Counted from the stretch's first letter, positions 1 through 9,603 are shown. The stretch: DNA of 64,000 nucleotides from M3007 sp043764095 (GCA_043764095.1 JAYUKX010000155.1:37841-101840), one strand, 5' to 3'. Made by a program: numbers and translations. The notes: a model not told the origin generated them from the letters alone.

Positions 1-1254
1 CACGCTGTGCTGAGCCGTCGGATTTGGATAAATTTTTTGATGATTTTCTTCCGGTAATTCGGTTGCCGGAGAAGTTGAATAGGTTCCTTTTCTGAACCCT
101 ACCGTACCGGAACTTACATCCTCCCAAACCACAGAAATCGTTTTGCCCGTCATGGCAACGTCTGCATTGGCTGCGTTTGTGTTTGCGACGGGTTCAAAAA
201 CGGGTGGCTCCGCGTCCGTGATGTCGAGGTCAAAATAGAGCGGCAACTGGTTGGCACCGTTCGCGGATTGTTTCATCACGATGGCGGCCACCTTTCCTGC
301 ATTAGCGATTCGCGGGTAATTCTGCAACGAAATGCCGGACAGTCCCCCGGTAATCGGTACGATTTCGCCCGCTTTCAAATCGGAAAGTGATGCCCGACTG
401 AAATAACAGCGCGGGCTGCCACCGGGCTGACTCATAAACACGGCGTACAAACTGTCGCCCAGAATAAAGCCGTCTGCGCCGCTCGAAGGGCAAGCCTGAA
501 TGAACCAGTTGGATTCGTCCACCGCAAAACCGGCGGGAAAAGTCTGCCCGCCATCCTGCGAAATACCCGCCCAGATGTCCCTGATGTTGTTCAGGTTGTC
601 GCGGTAAAGCATGGCGACTGTTTGGCCGGAAGACACAACAGCCGCCGGGCAACAGTCGCAGACCGTTCCGCCCGAAAAGCCGCTCGCACGCACATCGGTC
701 GAAAAACTCGCCCCGAAATCCTGCGACCGCGCCACGACGTAACGCGCATTGGAAAAATCAGGGTCAAATTTCATGAATGCGACGATTGGATTCCCTGCAT
801 CGTCGGTCGTGATGGTGGTAAATCTTGAAATGCTGTCGGTTATGGCTTCCACCTGAACGGGTGCGGAAAAAGTCGCGCCACCATCGAAGGAACGAATCAG
901 GTAGATGGGATTTTGGGCAATTTCCGGCGATTGTTTGTAGGTAACGTAAACCGTGTCGCCATGGGAAGCCAAATCAGGGCCTGCCCAAGAGGCTGTAAAA
1001 ACCGGGATTTGAGCGGTGTTGACAGCCACGGGCGTAGAAAAAGCCACGCCGTTCCAACGGGAAAAATAGGCTTTGTTGGAGCCTTCCTTTCCCCATAAAA
1101 CCATAGGATTGCCCGCTGCATCCAGTGCTATTCGCGGATGCGCGTTTCCAAAAGAGGCAGGCGCAACGGTCGTGGGTGGTTGCCAGACGATTCCGCTTTG
1201 AGCGGCAAGAATTTGAGCGGCAAGAAAAAAGGCCAACGTGGACAAATTTTTCAT
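1..1254 (-). CDS. Secreted BNR/sialidase-like repeat protein with T9SS tail (3' end outside window)
   Basis: An open frame runs from an ATG at 1254 off the left edge, so the C-terminus is missing. It opens with a signal peptide (MKNLSTLAFFLAAQILAAQS). The body carries repeated Asp-box-like blades such as SFDGGATFSAPV, SQDFGASFS and SQDGGQTFPAGF, which are typical of sialidase/BNR beta-propellers. The last visible residues, KIYPNPTAQ, match the start of a type IX sorting domain. I infer an exported propeller protein anchored or released by T9SS. No sialidase catalytic Arg triad could be confirmed, so enzymatic activity is uncertain. It lies just downstream of the sigma factor/partner pair on the same strand and may be co-transcribed with it. 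The base composition is G+C-rich like the next two genes. Confidence 0.8.
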   Translation of the reverse strand, partial: MKNLSTLAFFLAAQILAAQSGIVWQPPTTVAPASFGNAHPRIALDAAGNPMVLWGKEGSNKAYFSRWNGVAFSTPVAVNTAQIPVFTASWAGPDLASHGDTVYVTYKQSPEIAQNPIYLIRSFDGGATFSAPVQVEAITDSISRFTTITTDDAGNPIVAFMKFDPDFSNARYVVARSQDFGASFSTDVRASGFSGGTVCDCCPAAVVSSGQTVAMLYRDNLNNIRDIWAGISQDGGQTFPAGFAVDESNWFIQACPSSGADGFILGDSLYAVFMSQPGGSPRCYFSRASLSDLKAGEIVPITGGLSGISLQNYPRIANAGKVAAIVMKQSANGANQLPLYFDLDITDAEPPVFEPVANTNAANADVAMTGKTISVVWEDVSSGTVGFRKGTYSTSPATELPEENHQKIYPNPTAQHSV

Positions 1255-1289
1255 AAAACGTTGATTGTGTGTTGAAAAAAGTTGAAAAA

Positions 1290-2630
1290 TCAATTAGAAA
1301 ATAACAATCCGACGGCCAAACCGACCTGCAAACTACCCTTTTGCCCTGCCCAAAAAGGCTCGAAACGCAGCGCAGCGCGGCTGGAAAACCGCCGCTCGAT
1401 ACCCGCTCCGACGAGCCAGCCGAGCGAATTTTGGGTGGTCGTCACGGCCTGAATTTTCGGGATGTGTCCGCTTTGAAAGCATAAATCCTGACAGACCTCG
1501 GTGAAATGCGTGACCTGCAAGTTGCTTTTTTGGGCAAAATCAATGATTGCGCCGCCGCGTAAAAAGACCTGCCAACGACCGCTGCCAAACCGCCGCTCAA
1601 CGGTTAACGGGACGCGCCAAGCAGTCGAACTGCGCACAGTTTTCATGTCGAGCATAAACGGTTTGTCGTCGGGCATCGTCGTGCCGATGTCCTGTTGTTG
1701 CAGCTGCAGTGAAAGTTTGGATTGCTGTCCGCCCGAAATCACGGCATATTGAAACTCGTATTCTTTCAGTCCCGGGTCGTTCGAGTTGAGGACAACGCCA
1801 TCCATAAGCCGCAGCGTGGCAGTGTGCGCTGCCTCGTGGGTCTGTTGCAAATGCTGGATTCCAAGGGCAAAACGCCAGTTTTTGCGCGGCTGAAATGCCC
1901 CGGAAATACCTGCCTGCCAACCTCGACCGGGGTGCGCAGACTGCTCGGCGAATGCCAAACCGCGCAGGTTTTCGGACTGATTATTTTGTAAAAAAATGGC
2001 AGGTGCGACCTCAAAGCCAAACCAAAAACGGGGCTTCGCGCTGCTACGGGATGGCAAAATCGGTTGAAAAATGGGCTGCAATTCAGGCCGAAAAACCGTT
2101 TCGGCAAGCGGCGCGATGGCGTGGGCGGGTAGTTTTTCGAGGGTCAATTTTTTTTCAAAATGAAAAACGCCGGTCTGCGCTGGCAGCGATTTATCCTCAA
2201 ATTTTTGGTCTGCAAAAAGTGGCGTACTCGAATCTGACTGAGATGTCATTTCGAGGGAATCTGCCCAAATTCCGCGTTCAATCTTGGGCTGATTCTTTCG
2301 AAATGACATCGCGTTAGGGCTTGGTACTTCGGCTTTTCTTTCCAAAAAGTGCGACGATTCGGCATTTGTTTTCGCAATCAGCGGCAACGCTGCGGGCTGT
2401 TTTTGCTCAAAAATAGGCGCGGTCGGCGGCACATTTTTTAGTTTGAAAATCAAAAAACATGCGCCAAAGGCAGCCGCGACGGCGGCCAAGTTCCACCCAA
2501 AAACGGGCGGTCGGCGGCGGCGTTTTTTGGGCAAATTTGGTTCGAGCCGCTGCCAAGCGTCGGCGGGCGCATCGTGCTGGAAACCGCCCAGCTTTTGGCG
2601 GAGCCAATGTTCGGTAGAGTCATTTTTCAT
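1290..2630 (-). CDS. Membrane-anchored ECF-associated protein with C-terminal barrel-like domain (possible anti-sigma factor)
   Basis: This 446-residue protein starts with a short basic cytoplasmic stretch (ending KKRRRR near residue 39), followed by one transmembrane helix (about 46-63). A long Pro/Ala-rich linker follows. The C-terminal part, from about residue 200, alternates like an outer-membrane beta-barrel (phrases such as FWFGFEVAPAIFL and LGWLVGAGIERRF) and ends in Asn after a hydrophobic strand. Its ATG overlaps the end of the ECF sigma gene by 4 bases, so the two are translationally coupled. By position and topology it is probably the anti-sigma or sensor partner, a common Bacteroidota arrangement; no ZAS zinc motif is visible. 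A palindromic insertion encodes part of the linker. Function is inferred from context. Confidence 0.7.
   Translation of the reverse strand: MKNDSTEHWLRQKLGGFQHDAPADAWQRLEPNLPKKRRRRPPVFGWNLAAVAAAFGACFLIFKLKNVPPTAPIFEQKQPAALPLIAKTNAESSHFLERKAEVPSPNAMSFRKNQPKIERGIWADSLEMTSQSDSSTPLFADQKFEDKSLPAQTGVFHFEKKLTLEKLPAHAIAPLAETVFRPELQPIFQPILPSRSSAKPRFWFGFEVAPAIFLQNNQSENLRGLAFAEQSAHPGRGWQAGISGAFQPRKNWRFALGIQHLQQTHEAAHTATLRLMDGVVLNSNDPGLKEYEFQYAVISGGQQSKLSLQLQQQDIGTTMPDDKPFMLDMKTVRSSTAWRVPLTVERRFGSGRWQVFLRGGAIIDFAQKSNLQVTHFTEVCQDLCFQSGHIPKIQAVTTTQNSLGWLVGAGIERRFSSRAALRFEPFWAGQKGSLQVGLAVGLLFSN
2242..2310. repeat. Imperfect palindrome inserted in frame within a coding region
   Basis: Arms 2242-2268 and 2284-2310 (27 bases each, three mismatches, 15-base spacer) are inverted copies beginning GATGTCATTTCGA. 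The element lies inside the linker of the ECF-associated membrane protein and is read through, giving the peptide IWADSLEMTSQSD. It looks like a mobile palindromic unit tolerated in a disordered linker. Confidence 0.75.
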
Positions 2631-3184
2631 ATAATAACGAGCGTTTTTTGAATGATTTTTTTCAAAAATGCTTTGGCGCGGGTCAATTGTGAGCGCGAAG
2701 TGCTGGCGGTAATGCCGAGTTCGCGGGCGATTTCCTCGTGACTTTTTTCTTCCAAAACCGCTAAATTCAGGACGGCGCGAAACCCCGGCGGCAATTTTTG
2801 GAGCAAGGCAATGACAGATTCGGGGTCGTCCGGGTCAAAATCTTCATTGGTTTCAATAAAGGTGTTTTCGAGCCAATCGAGTTCGATCATTTCGGGCAGT
2901 TTTTTTTGCCTGTGAAAATGCTCGATGCCTGTCCGCACAAAAATCCGCCGCACAAAACCGTCCCAACTTCCCTCGCCACGAAATTTTCCGATGTCGCGGA
3001 AAACGCGGATAAACCCCTCTTGCAAAAGGTCTTCGGCTGCAGCGCGGCTTTCGGAAAAGCGCAGGCAGACACCGAACATGGGGCTTTTTACCCGCTCGAA
3101 AAGTTTGCGCTGTGCTGCCCGGTCGCCCGCCGAGCAAGCGGCCGCCAAATTCAGGTCGGGCGTTTTTTTCGTAAAATCCTCCAT
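2627..3184 (-). CDS. ECF RNA polymerase sigma factor (sigma-70 family)
   Basis: This is a 185-residue protein of normal ECF length. Region 2 spans about 20-95 (including AAEDLLQEGFIRVFRDI, the core-binding/-10 region) and region 4 about 120-175, with the HTH phrase EEKSHEEIARELGITASTSRSQLTRAK. It would direct RNA polymerase to a small regulon. Its stop overlaps the start of the downstream membrane partner (ATGA-type overlap), which suggests a sigma/anti-sigma operon. In Bacteroidota such pairs often control outer-membrane or stress genes; the secreted BNR protein and the M60 peptidase on the same strand are candidate targets (inference). The ATG at 3184 is chosen because it directly precedes the conserved region 1-2 boundary. 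Confidence 0.93.
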   Translation of the reverse strand: MEDFTKKTPDLNLAAACSAGDRAAQRKLFERVKSPMFGVCLRFSESRAAAEDLLQEGFIRVFRDIGKFRGEGSWDGFVRRIFVRTGIEHFHRQKKLPEMIELDWLENTFIETNEDFDPDDPESVIALLQKLPPGFRAVLNLAVLEEKSHEEIARELGITASTSRSQLTRAKAFLKKIIQKTLVII

Positions 3185-3337
3185 AATTGACCGTCATTAA
3201 AGAGGTGCTACACAGCATCCGAAAACGCTGCACAGCCTCGTGAAAAATCTTTGAAAAATGAAAAAGTTTTCTTCCTTTGGCTCAACACCTACATGCCGAA
3301 TGCTTCCAACATAAGGAAACCACAAGTTATCATTATT

Positions 3338-6300
3338 TTATTGCTTTATTATCGGTAAGGTTTTGGTAAAGCCCTCGGCAATAATTTTAATAAAATAGGT
3401 ACCCGGCGGCAATTGCCCAATGTTCAAAACGCGGCTCGCGCCGTCTTTCAAAAAGGCATTGTCCCAAGCGGCGGTTCTGCCTAGATTATCTAGCACTTGG
3501 ACAGCGGTCGTTGAACTACCTACACACGTTATAGATACCAAACCGCTGGTCGGGTTGGGAGCGATGGACAAGTTGAAAAATTCGTTTTGGCCAATAGTGG
3601 AGACGATTATCGTCACCAGAATTGTATCCGAAGCGGTACAGCCGGCCAGATCTGTTACTGTAACGGCATAAATCCCCATTGAATTGACCTCGATTGTGGA
3701 GGTTGTTGCGCCGTTTGACCATTGATAAATCAAGTCGGGGGCAGTTGCGTCCAGCGTAATTTCCTGCCCTTGTACTAAAACAATGTCCGCTCCGAGGTTT
3801 ATCGTTGGAATAGCGTTCACTAAAACCTGCGCAGAAACTGGTACGGAAACGCAGCCCAAACTTGTTCCAATTACCGAAAAAGTGCCCGTTTCCGTCGGAC
3901 TGACGCTGATAGAATTGCCGGTTTCACCATTGCTCCATTGGTAATCGGTCGCATCGTTTGCCGTCAAAATCGCGGTTTCTCCAGCGCAAATCGTTGTATT
4001 GTTCACCGCAACGACAGGCAGCGGATTGACCAAAACCTGCGCAGAAACTGGTACGGAAACGCAGCCCAAACTTGTTCCAATTACCGAAAAAGTGCCCGTT
4101 TCCGTCGGACTGACGCTGATGGAATTGCCGGTTTCACCATTGCTCCATTGGTAATCGGTCGCACCGTTTGCCGTCAAAATCGCGGTTTCTCCAGCGCAAA
4201 TCGTGGTATTGTTCACCGAAACGACAGGCAGCGGATTGACCAAAACCTGCGCGGAAACAGGTGCGGAAACGCAGCCCAAACTTTTACCAATCACCGAAAA
4301 AGTACCCGTTTCCGTCGGACTGACGCTAATGGAATTGCCGGTTTCGCCATTGCTCCATTGGTAATCGGTTGCGCCATTTGCCGTCAAAATCGCGGTTTCG
4401 CCAGCGCAAATCGTGGTATTATTTACCGAAACGACAGGCAGCGGATGCACCAAAACCTGCGCGGAAACTGGTACGGAAATGCAGCCCAAACTTTTACCAA
4501 TCACTGAAAAAGTGCCCGTTTCCGTCGGACTGACGCTGATGGAATTGCCTGTTTCGCCATTGCTCCATTGGTAATCACTCGCGCCATTTGCCGTCAAAAT
4601 TGCGGTTTCGCCAGCGCAAATCGTGGTATTATTTACCGAAACGACAGGCAGCGGATTGACCAACACCTGCGCGGAAACAGGTGCGGAAACGCAGCCCAAA
4701 CTTTTACCAATTACCGAAAAAGTGCCCGTTCCTGTCAGATTGACGCTGATGGAATTGCCGGTTTCTCCATTGCTCCATTGGTAATCGGTTGCACCGTTTG
4801 CCGTCAAAATCGCGGTTTCGCCAGCGCAAATCGTGGTATTGTTCACCGAAACGACAGGCAGCGGATTGACCAAAACCTGCGCGGAAACAGACGCGGAAAC
4901 GCAGCCCAAACTTTTACCAATCACCGAAAAAGTACCCGTTTCCGTCGGATTGACGCTGATGGAATTGCCTGTTTCGCCATTGCTCCATTGGTAATCGGTC
5001 GCACCGTTTGCCGTCAAAATCGCGGTTTCGCCAGCGCAAATCGTGGTATTTGCAACTGAAATAATTGGAATTGGGTGCACCGTGACAGTCGCGAAAACTG
5101 GCGCCGAATGAACGCCTGCCGTTTTCCCAACGACGGTATAAGTGGTTGTTGCGCTCGGACTGACCGTAATGCTGTTGCCTTCAGCCCCGTTGCTCCATTG
5201 ATAATACATTGCCCCGCTCGCGACCAAGGTTGCCGACTGTCCGGGACAAATATTTTGGCTCGTTATAGTCACATCGGGCGGAGGGGCAGCCGCTGGGCAA
5301 CCGCCCGGAAAATAGAGGTCAATAATGTTTTGCATGGCTTGCTTGCCCAATGTGCCATGACTCGAATTATACTGCGTCTTCCAAATATTGTACCAACCTG
5401 ACCCATAATCAGGGTCGCCGCCCGCTGGGATGCTGCCGCCAAAAAAGGTATTGGCATGGGTCAAAAACTGAGTGTTATTGGCGGGAAGAATGTCTTTGTA
5501 ATGCGTCAATCGATCGCAAATTAGTTTTGAGGGTTGTAGATTTTCAGCATTAATACGGGTTTTGAGCACTGCTGCGTTTTTCGGTTGCACGCCCCAAAAA
5601 TGGATGAGCGGACGAATATCTACTCCGGCCGTTCTCGAAAACCGCAAAATCCGGCTGTCCACGGCGGTCAAACCATCACTCGGCGTTTGCGCAATAAAAT
5701 CCAAATTCTCTTTTTTATAAAACGAATCAATCATTTCCCAGCCAAAAAGCGCCGCCATTTCGACATATTTTGCATAGCCGCGTTGTTGGTAGCGCACCTC
5801 GTCTTTGGTGGTGTTCGAAATATCCATCGGATTGCCCGCCCGGAAATTAGGCGTAACCATCCAGTTCATCGCCGCTTGGTCGCGGGTGATTTGCGGGTGA
5901 TTGTCAAATGATTCGCCGAGCGCAGTGTCAATATTCATCCCATAAAGTCGGTTGTAAATTGCTGCCGCGAGCAAATTGACCGCCGCTTCGCCCTCGCCAG
6001 GAAAATTGCTAAACAACTGCGCATGACCCATTTCGTGAAATTCCGTTTCCCAAAAATTCACGCCTGGTTTCAAAAACCAGTGGTTTTTATTGCCATTCTC
6101 CACTTTTGACGGGTCGTAAGTATTGTTGATTTGTGGGTTTCCAATGCCGTAGCCGCCGAACATGATGTCCACGTCAATCTGCAAATAGAGCATCGTATTG
6201 CTCCGAATGGCTGGATAACCGAGCATTTTAGACACCACATCCATTCGGTCGTCCCAATCCTGCATCAGTGAAACGGGGTCGGCGTAATTGTAAATCCAAC

Positions 6301-7486
6301 TGCGCGGCACCTGCATCATATATTTGTCGGTTTCAAAATCAGCCCAAGGTGCGGGGTTCGTGCGCTGCACATTCAGCCAATTTTGGAGCGTCGTTTTGTC
6401 AGAAATTTTGGCCGAGAAAAATGGCGCGGGCACGACGTTCTTCAATTCAATCTCCACCACACCTTCATAAGTTTGATAAGGCGTTATGATATAAATGCCG
6501 CCGCCGAAAGGATTGACGACTTCCGTCACCGTGTCTGTGATTGGAAAGGTGTTCGTTACCCGAAAAAACCTGCGGCAAGGGTTGCTACCTGTCCGTTCAA
6601 ACGTGTGCGCACCGACGAGGATCTTAAAACCTTTTCCAACCAGCGAGGCAGGCACTTTCACCGTTCCGAGACTTCCCGGAGCAAGGTAAAAACCCGTTGG
6701 CCGACGGGCAGGTGTAGAAGAAAACGCTGTGCGTTTGCCATATTCCGTTGGCATTGTCGCGTTGATTTTTGCGGTATAAGCGGCCGTCGGATCAGTCGGT
6801 AGCGGGCAAACGCCGGGAAAATGGTCGGCTGTTTTGAACTTCCGACCCACCAAAATCTGTTTGTATTTTTTAATATTCTGGGGCGTATAAATATAGTCCA
6901 TGATGCCTTGTTGCACCAAAAACACCGCCCGCACCAGTTCAAATCCGTCCGTCGCGCCAAAATCATTAGGAAAACCGCCCTTGGTGGAAGCGTTCAGAAA
7001 AATAGGGCCTTTGAGGAGTTCGTAACAATCCACCAAATCGAACGCCTCCAGCACCACCGAACTTGTGTCGGCGATAACGAAGATGTTTTGCTGGATTTTG
7101 TTGGATACGTTGTTGAGTTGGGCGGGAGTTAAAGTAGTCAAGCCCGTGATATGCTTTTTGATTTTCAGCATCTCCTCGCTCAATATGGCGGGTGTTTCCG
7201 ACCCATCTGCGATTTTGTAATAACCTGATTTACCCACGCCAAAAATCGGGTCGCCGCCAAAAAAATCATTGCTAAAAGTGACAGTCCCAGTCTGGTTGAA
7301 AAGATATTTAAACCGGTTGTCCGCACCATAGGCAATGTGGCTTTTGGCGGGGAGGCTGAAGGTTCCATTTTCACCTGCACAATAGGTGTAGCCGGGCGGG
7401 GCCTGCGCAAAAAGCATTTGACAGGTAAAAAAGATGGCAATAAAACAGCGTACGGAGCAGTTAAAAAAGGATGTAAATTTGTGCAT
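3338..7486 (-). CDS. Giant secreted M60-like zinc metallopeptidase with Ig/PKD-like repeats and T9SS tail
   Basis: This 1382-residue protein has a signal peptide (about 1-28). A central peptidase domain carries HEMGH at 484-488 with E500 in GEGEAAVN as the likely third zinc ligand, the gluzincin pattern of M60/enhancin-like peptidases that attack mucin-type glycoproteins. From about residue 740 there are eight roughly 70-residue Ig/PKD-like modules; six are almost identical (each with NTTICAGETAIL and DYQWSNGETG) and the first and last are divergent. The final 80 residues (SIAPNPTSGLVSI onward) are a type A T9SS sorting domain. I infer a cell-surface or secreted protease held away from the cell by a repeat stalk. 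The substrate is not shown by the sequence. The gene is G+C-rich and is followed upstream by a gene-poor stretch. Confidence 0.88.
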   Translation of the reverse strand: MHKFTSFFNCSVRCFIAIFFTCQMLFAQAPPGYTYCAGENGTFSLPAKSHIAYGADNRFKYLFNQTGTVTFSNDFFGGDPIFGVGKSGYYKIADGSETPAILSEEMLKIKKHITGLTTLTPAQLNNVSNKIQQNIFVIADTSSVVLEAFDLVDCYELLKGPIFLNASTKGGFPNDFGATDGFELVRAVFLVQQGIMDYIYTPQNIKKYKQILVGRKFKTADHFPGVCPLPTDPTAAYTAKINATMPTEYGKRTAFSSTPARRPTGFYLAPGSLGTVKVPASLVGKGFKILVGAHTFERTGSNPCRRFFRVTNTFPITDTVTEVVNPFGGGIYIITPYQTYEGVVEIELKNVVPAPFFSAKISDKTTLQNWLNVQRTNPAPWADFETDKYMMQVPRSWIYNYADPVSLMQDWDDRMDVVSKMLGYPAIRSNTMLYLQIDVDIMFGGYGIGNPQINNTYDPSKVENGNKNHWFLKPGVNFWETEFHEMGHAQLFSNFPGEGEAAVNLLAAAIYNRLYGMNIDTALGESFDNHPQITRDQAAMNWMVTPNFRAGNPMDISNTTKDEVRYQQRGYAKYVEMAALFGWEMIDSFYKKENLDFIAQTPSDGLTAVDSRILRFSRTAGVDIRPLIHFWGVQPKNAAVLKTRINAENLQPSKLICDRLTHYKDILPANNTQFLTHANTFFGGSIPAGGDPDYGSGWYNIWKTQYNSSHGTLGKQAMQNIIDLYFPGGCPAAAPPPDVTITSQNICPGQSATLVASGAMYYQWSNGAEGNSITVSPSATTTYTVVGKTAGVHSAPVFATVTVHPIPIISVANTTICAGETAILTANGATDYQWSNGETGNSISVNPTETGTFSVIGKSLGCVSASVSAQVLVNPLPVVSVNNTTICAGETAILTANGATDYQWSNGETGNSISVNLTGTGTFSVIGKSLGCVSAPVSAQVLVNPLPVVSVNNTTICAGETAILTANGASDYQWSNGETGNSISVSPTETGTFSVIGKSLGCISVPVSAQVLVHPLPVVSVNNTTICAGETAILTANGATDYQWSNGETGNSISVSPTETGTFSVIGKSLGCVSAPVSAQVLVNPLPVVSVNNTTICAGETAILTANGATDYQWSNGETGNSISVSPTETGTFSVIGTSLGCVSVPVSAQVLVNPLPVVAVNNTTICAGETAILTANDATDYQWSNGETGNSISVSPTETGTFSVIGTSLGCVSVPVSAQVLVNAIPTINLGADIVLVQGQEITLDATAPDLIYQWSNGATTSTIEVNSMGIYAVTVTDLAGCTASDTILVTIIVSTIGQNEFFNLSIAPNPTSGLVSITCVGSSTTAVQVLDNLGRTAAWDNAFLKDGASRVLNIGQLPPGTYFIKIIAEGFTKTLPIIKQ
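3811..5080 (-). repeat. 210-bp tandem coding repeats (six near-identical copies)
   Basis: The same 210-base unit recurs with exact period (the block GCGGATTGAC starts at 4021, 4231, 4651 and 4861, and a variant at 4441). Each unit encodes one 70-residue Ig/PKD-like module of the M60 peptidase. Flanking copies on both sides are divergent. Near-identity at DNA level, including third positions, points to recent amplification or gene conversion. Confidence 0.95.
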
Positions 7487-8106
7487 AATATTTATTTGTT
7501 AAAAAACCGAGATTGTTTGTTTCAACAAGTCAAACGGATATAATTACGGTTTATCTCAAAAAAAGGTTACGTAACGGTCAAAGACATATCTTTCAGTTGC
7601 AAAACAAAAACGATACGAATCTAACCGTCGCGCTTGCAAAAGTAATAGAAATCTTAAGTATTGAGATAATTAAAGAAGGGGATATTATGTCGAATCTTTT
7701 ATCTACCAACCGGTACAAATCGGAATTGTCGGTTTAGAATATTACACACAAGAGTATCCTCCCACGACCCCATATTGCCCATTTCCCAAATTTTATCCGG
7801 CAAAATTCCGACGAATTATGGAGAGCGTGTGGAAATATGGGGTTCGTCGGAGGTTTGCCTTTAATCGGAGCGCAACACAATCTAACTTATTTTTCTCTAT
7901 TTTTTGTCCAACTTTTGGGGGGCATTAATAGTAGTAAGCCGCAAAGGCGTTATCGAACATTCCGGCCATTAGGCGTGAGCCACGCTTAGGCGATGCATTA
8001 CGCGTGGTCAAGTAAGCGAGGTGGCGATTATCGCGTAGTCCGTGATGCGAAGATGGTTGCTGAGTTTACCGAAGTAAGGTTACAGAGGAACGCTGAAAGC
8101 AGCATT
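7487..8106. other. Gene-poor stretch with repeat remnants
   Basis: No convincing gene was found here; a 74-codon + frame at 7513-7737 has no recognisable features. The stretch contains a roughly 41-bp block (7758-7798) shared with 56771-56812, an 8-bp stem pair CCGACGAA/TTCGTCGG at 7808-7815 and 7843-7850, and one copy of the GGTTnCTGAGTTTACCGAAGTA unit at 8055-8077 that is tandemly repeated at 57 and 59.5 kb. Confidence 0.6.
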
Positions 8107-9060
8107 TCACTTTTCGGACTTGGCAGCAAGAAAGCCATTCACATCCAGCCAGTGCATAAAGGCATCAAACCAGCGATTGCTGGTTCGATTGGGATTCCCC
8201 AAGCCAAAACCATGACCCCCATTTTGGTAAAGGTGAAACTCAACAGGTATGCCTGCTTTGTACCAGGAATCAATGACGCCAAACTGACCTTTGAAAAGAA
8301 AATCATCAGTGGCGATGACGTTGAACATGGGCGGAGCGTCTTTGGGCACTTCTACCGGGCCCATCCCGCCATAGATAGGGCCGATAAAAGCTAAGTTCAT
8401 GGTTTTGGAGTTCAACGTAGCGTGCATAGTGAGGCCAGCGCCGGCCGAAAAGCCAATCATACCTATTCTGCTCGTATCAACGCGCCACTCCTTAGCCCTT
8501 TTAATAATCATGGCGTATGCGGCCTCAGCATCCTCCAACTGATTGGAAAGGTCAATTTGCGGTGGGCGTGGGGGGGAGACTGCCTGAGTAGAATCGGAGG
8601 ATTTAGGGGGTGGTGCGAATGCACGGTTTTTCATCCAATCCGAGAAGTCATCGAGCGACCCAGGCGTTGGATGGAGCCGGTATTTGAGTACAAAAGCGGT
8701 GATTCCCTGTGCAGCGAGCGCTTCAGCGACTTCCCATCCTTCATTACCCATCGAGAGCCATCTAAAACCTCCTCCTGGCGCCACAATAACAGTTGCACCA
8801 TTCGCCTTGTCCGGTTTCGGTAAGAAGGGGGTAAGGGTTGCAGTAGTGATATTGCGTGCCATCGAGTCGCCCCACTGCTTGAACCAGGTCTCTGAGGCAG
8901 GTTGGTTCTCAACGCCACCTGTGCCGAGTGGAATGGCGGTTGGTTCTTCCGGGGTATTGAGTGGGTAGATTGTTCCGTCTTGGGCAGTTGTAGATTTAGC
9001 AAAAAGGAGTAAAAAAAACAAGATGGCTGCTTTAGGCAGATTTTTAAGTTCAGAAAACAT
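8107..9060 (-). CDS. Secreted alpha/beta hydrolase, acetylxylan-esterase/BD-FAE-like
   Basis: This 317-residue protein has a signal peptide ending near residue 26 (STTAQ). The fold markers are an oxyanion-region APGGGF at 94-99, the nucleophile elbow GFSAGA with Ser205, Asp252 in IATDDF and His283 in NGGHGFG. This arrangement is typical of carbohydrate or feruloyl esterases annotated as acetylxylan esterase/xylanase-like. A Pro-rich insertion (about 140-170) separates the first strands from the elbow. It most likely removes acyl groups from plant-type polysaccharide outside the cytoplasm; the exact substrate is not determined. It stands alone, with repeat debris downstream and a long gene-poor region upstream. 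Confidence 0.85.
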   Translation of the reverse strand: MFSELKNLPKAAILFFLLLFAKSTTAQDGTIYPLNTPEEPTAIPLGTGGVENQPASETWFKQWGDSMARNITTATLTPFLPKPDKANGATVIVAPGGGFRWLSMGNEGWEVAEALAAQGITAFVLKYRLHPTPGSLDDFSDWMKNRAFAPPPKSSDSTQAVSPPRPPQIDLSNQLEDAEAAYAMIIKRAKEWRVDTSRIGMIGFSAGAGLTMHATLNSKTMNLAFIGPIYGGMGPVEVPKDAPPMFNVIATDDFLFKGQFGVIDSWYKAGIPVEFHLYQNGGHGFGLGNPNRTSNRWFDAFMHWLDVNGFLAAKSEK

Positions 9061-9603
9061 AGTGAGTTGATTTTTGATGAATAGATTTGTAAATTTAGTG
9101 AATTTTTTGCATTATGTAGAGATCGTGTATAGTAACAGTGAACCAATCGCCGAAACCATAGTCAATCGGATTCGATTTTGGTTATTACGCATCTGGCAAT
9201 TTTGTGAATAGAGGCGTTTGTGATTGATTACAATTAGAGAAAAGCAAAAGAAGCAAAAACTGAAGGGGCATCTTAAGGACATGATTTGAAAAATTCAGAA
9301 TAAAATATTTTTTTTGGTTATTTATTGTTTTTTAGTGGCCGGGAACGTTGGTTAACCGTCACTCCCTCCCAATACCCCTCCATTACGTGAAAACCCGCCT
9401 TGTCACTACCATTCATTTTGTCGCAAACACAACAAACCAACCCGTTCGAACATGTAAAACGCGCAATAAATATTAATAAAATGTAAATAAGGGAAGCGTA
9501 TAAAGTGGCCATTGTAATTTGGATAAATAATTGGCAAACCATTTGATTAAGGCACAAATATGTGGCAAGGTGTCTTATATATACAAGCTATCTAGCGTAT
9601 TTT
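9061..9603. other. Gene-poor stretch without supported gene
   Basis: A 79-codon frame on the minus strand (9318-9557) has a hydrophobic segment and several Cys but no recognisable family and no clear start context. I see no RNA gene. The stretch separates the esterase from a recombinase remnant and is probably decayed accessory DNA. Confidence 0.5.

Noticed and set aside
3938..5059. Long plus-strand frames opposite the M60 peptidase
   Set aside because: They are antisense shadows created by the 210-base period (a multiple of three) and have no start context or family likeness.
7513..7737. 74-codon plus-strand frame
   Set aside because: No recognisable domain, unusual composition, and it lies in repeat-rich non-coding DNA.
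9318..9557. 79-codon minus-strand frame with hydrophobic segment
   Set aside because: No family likeness and no start context; probably chance.
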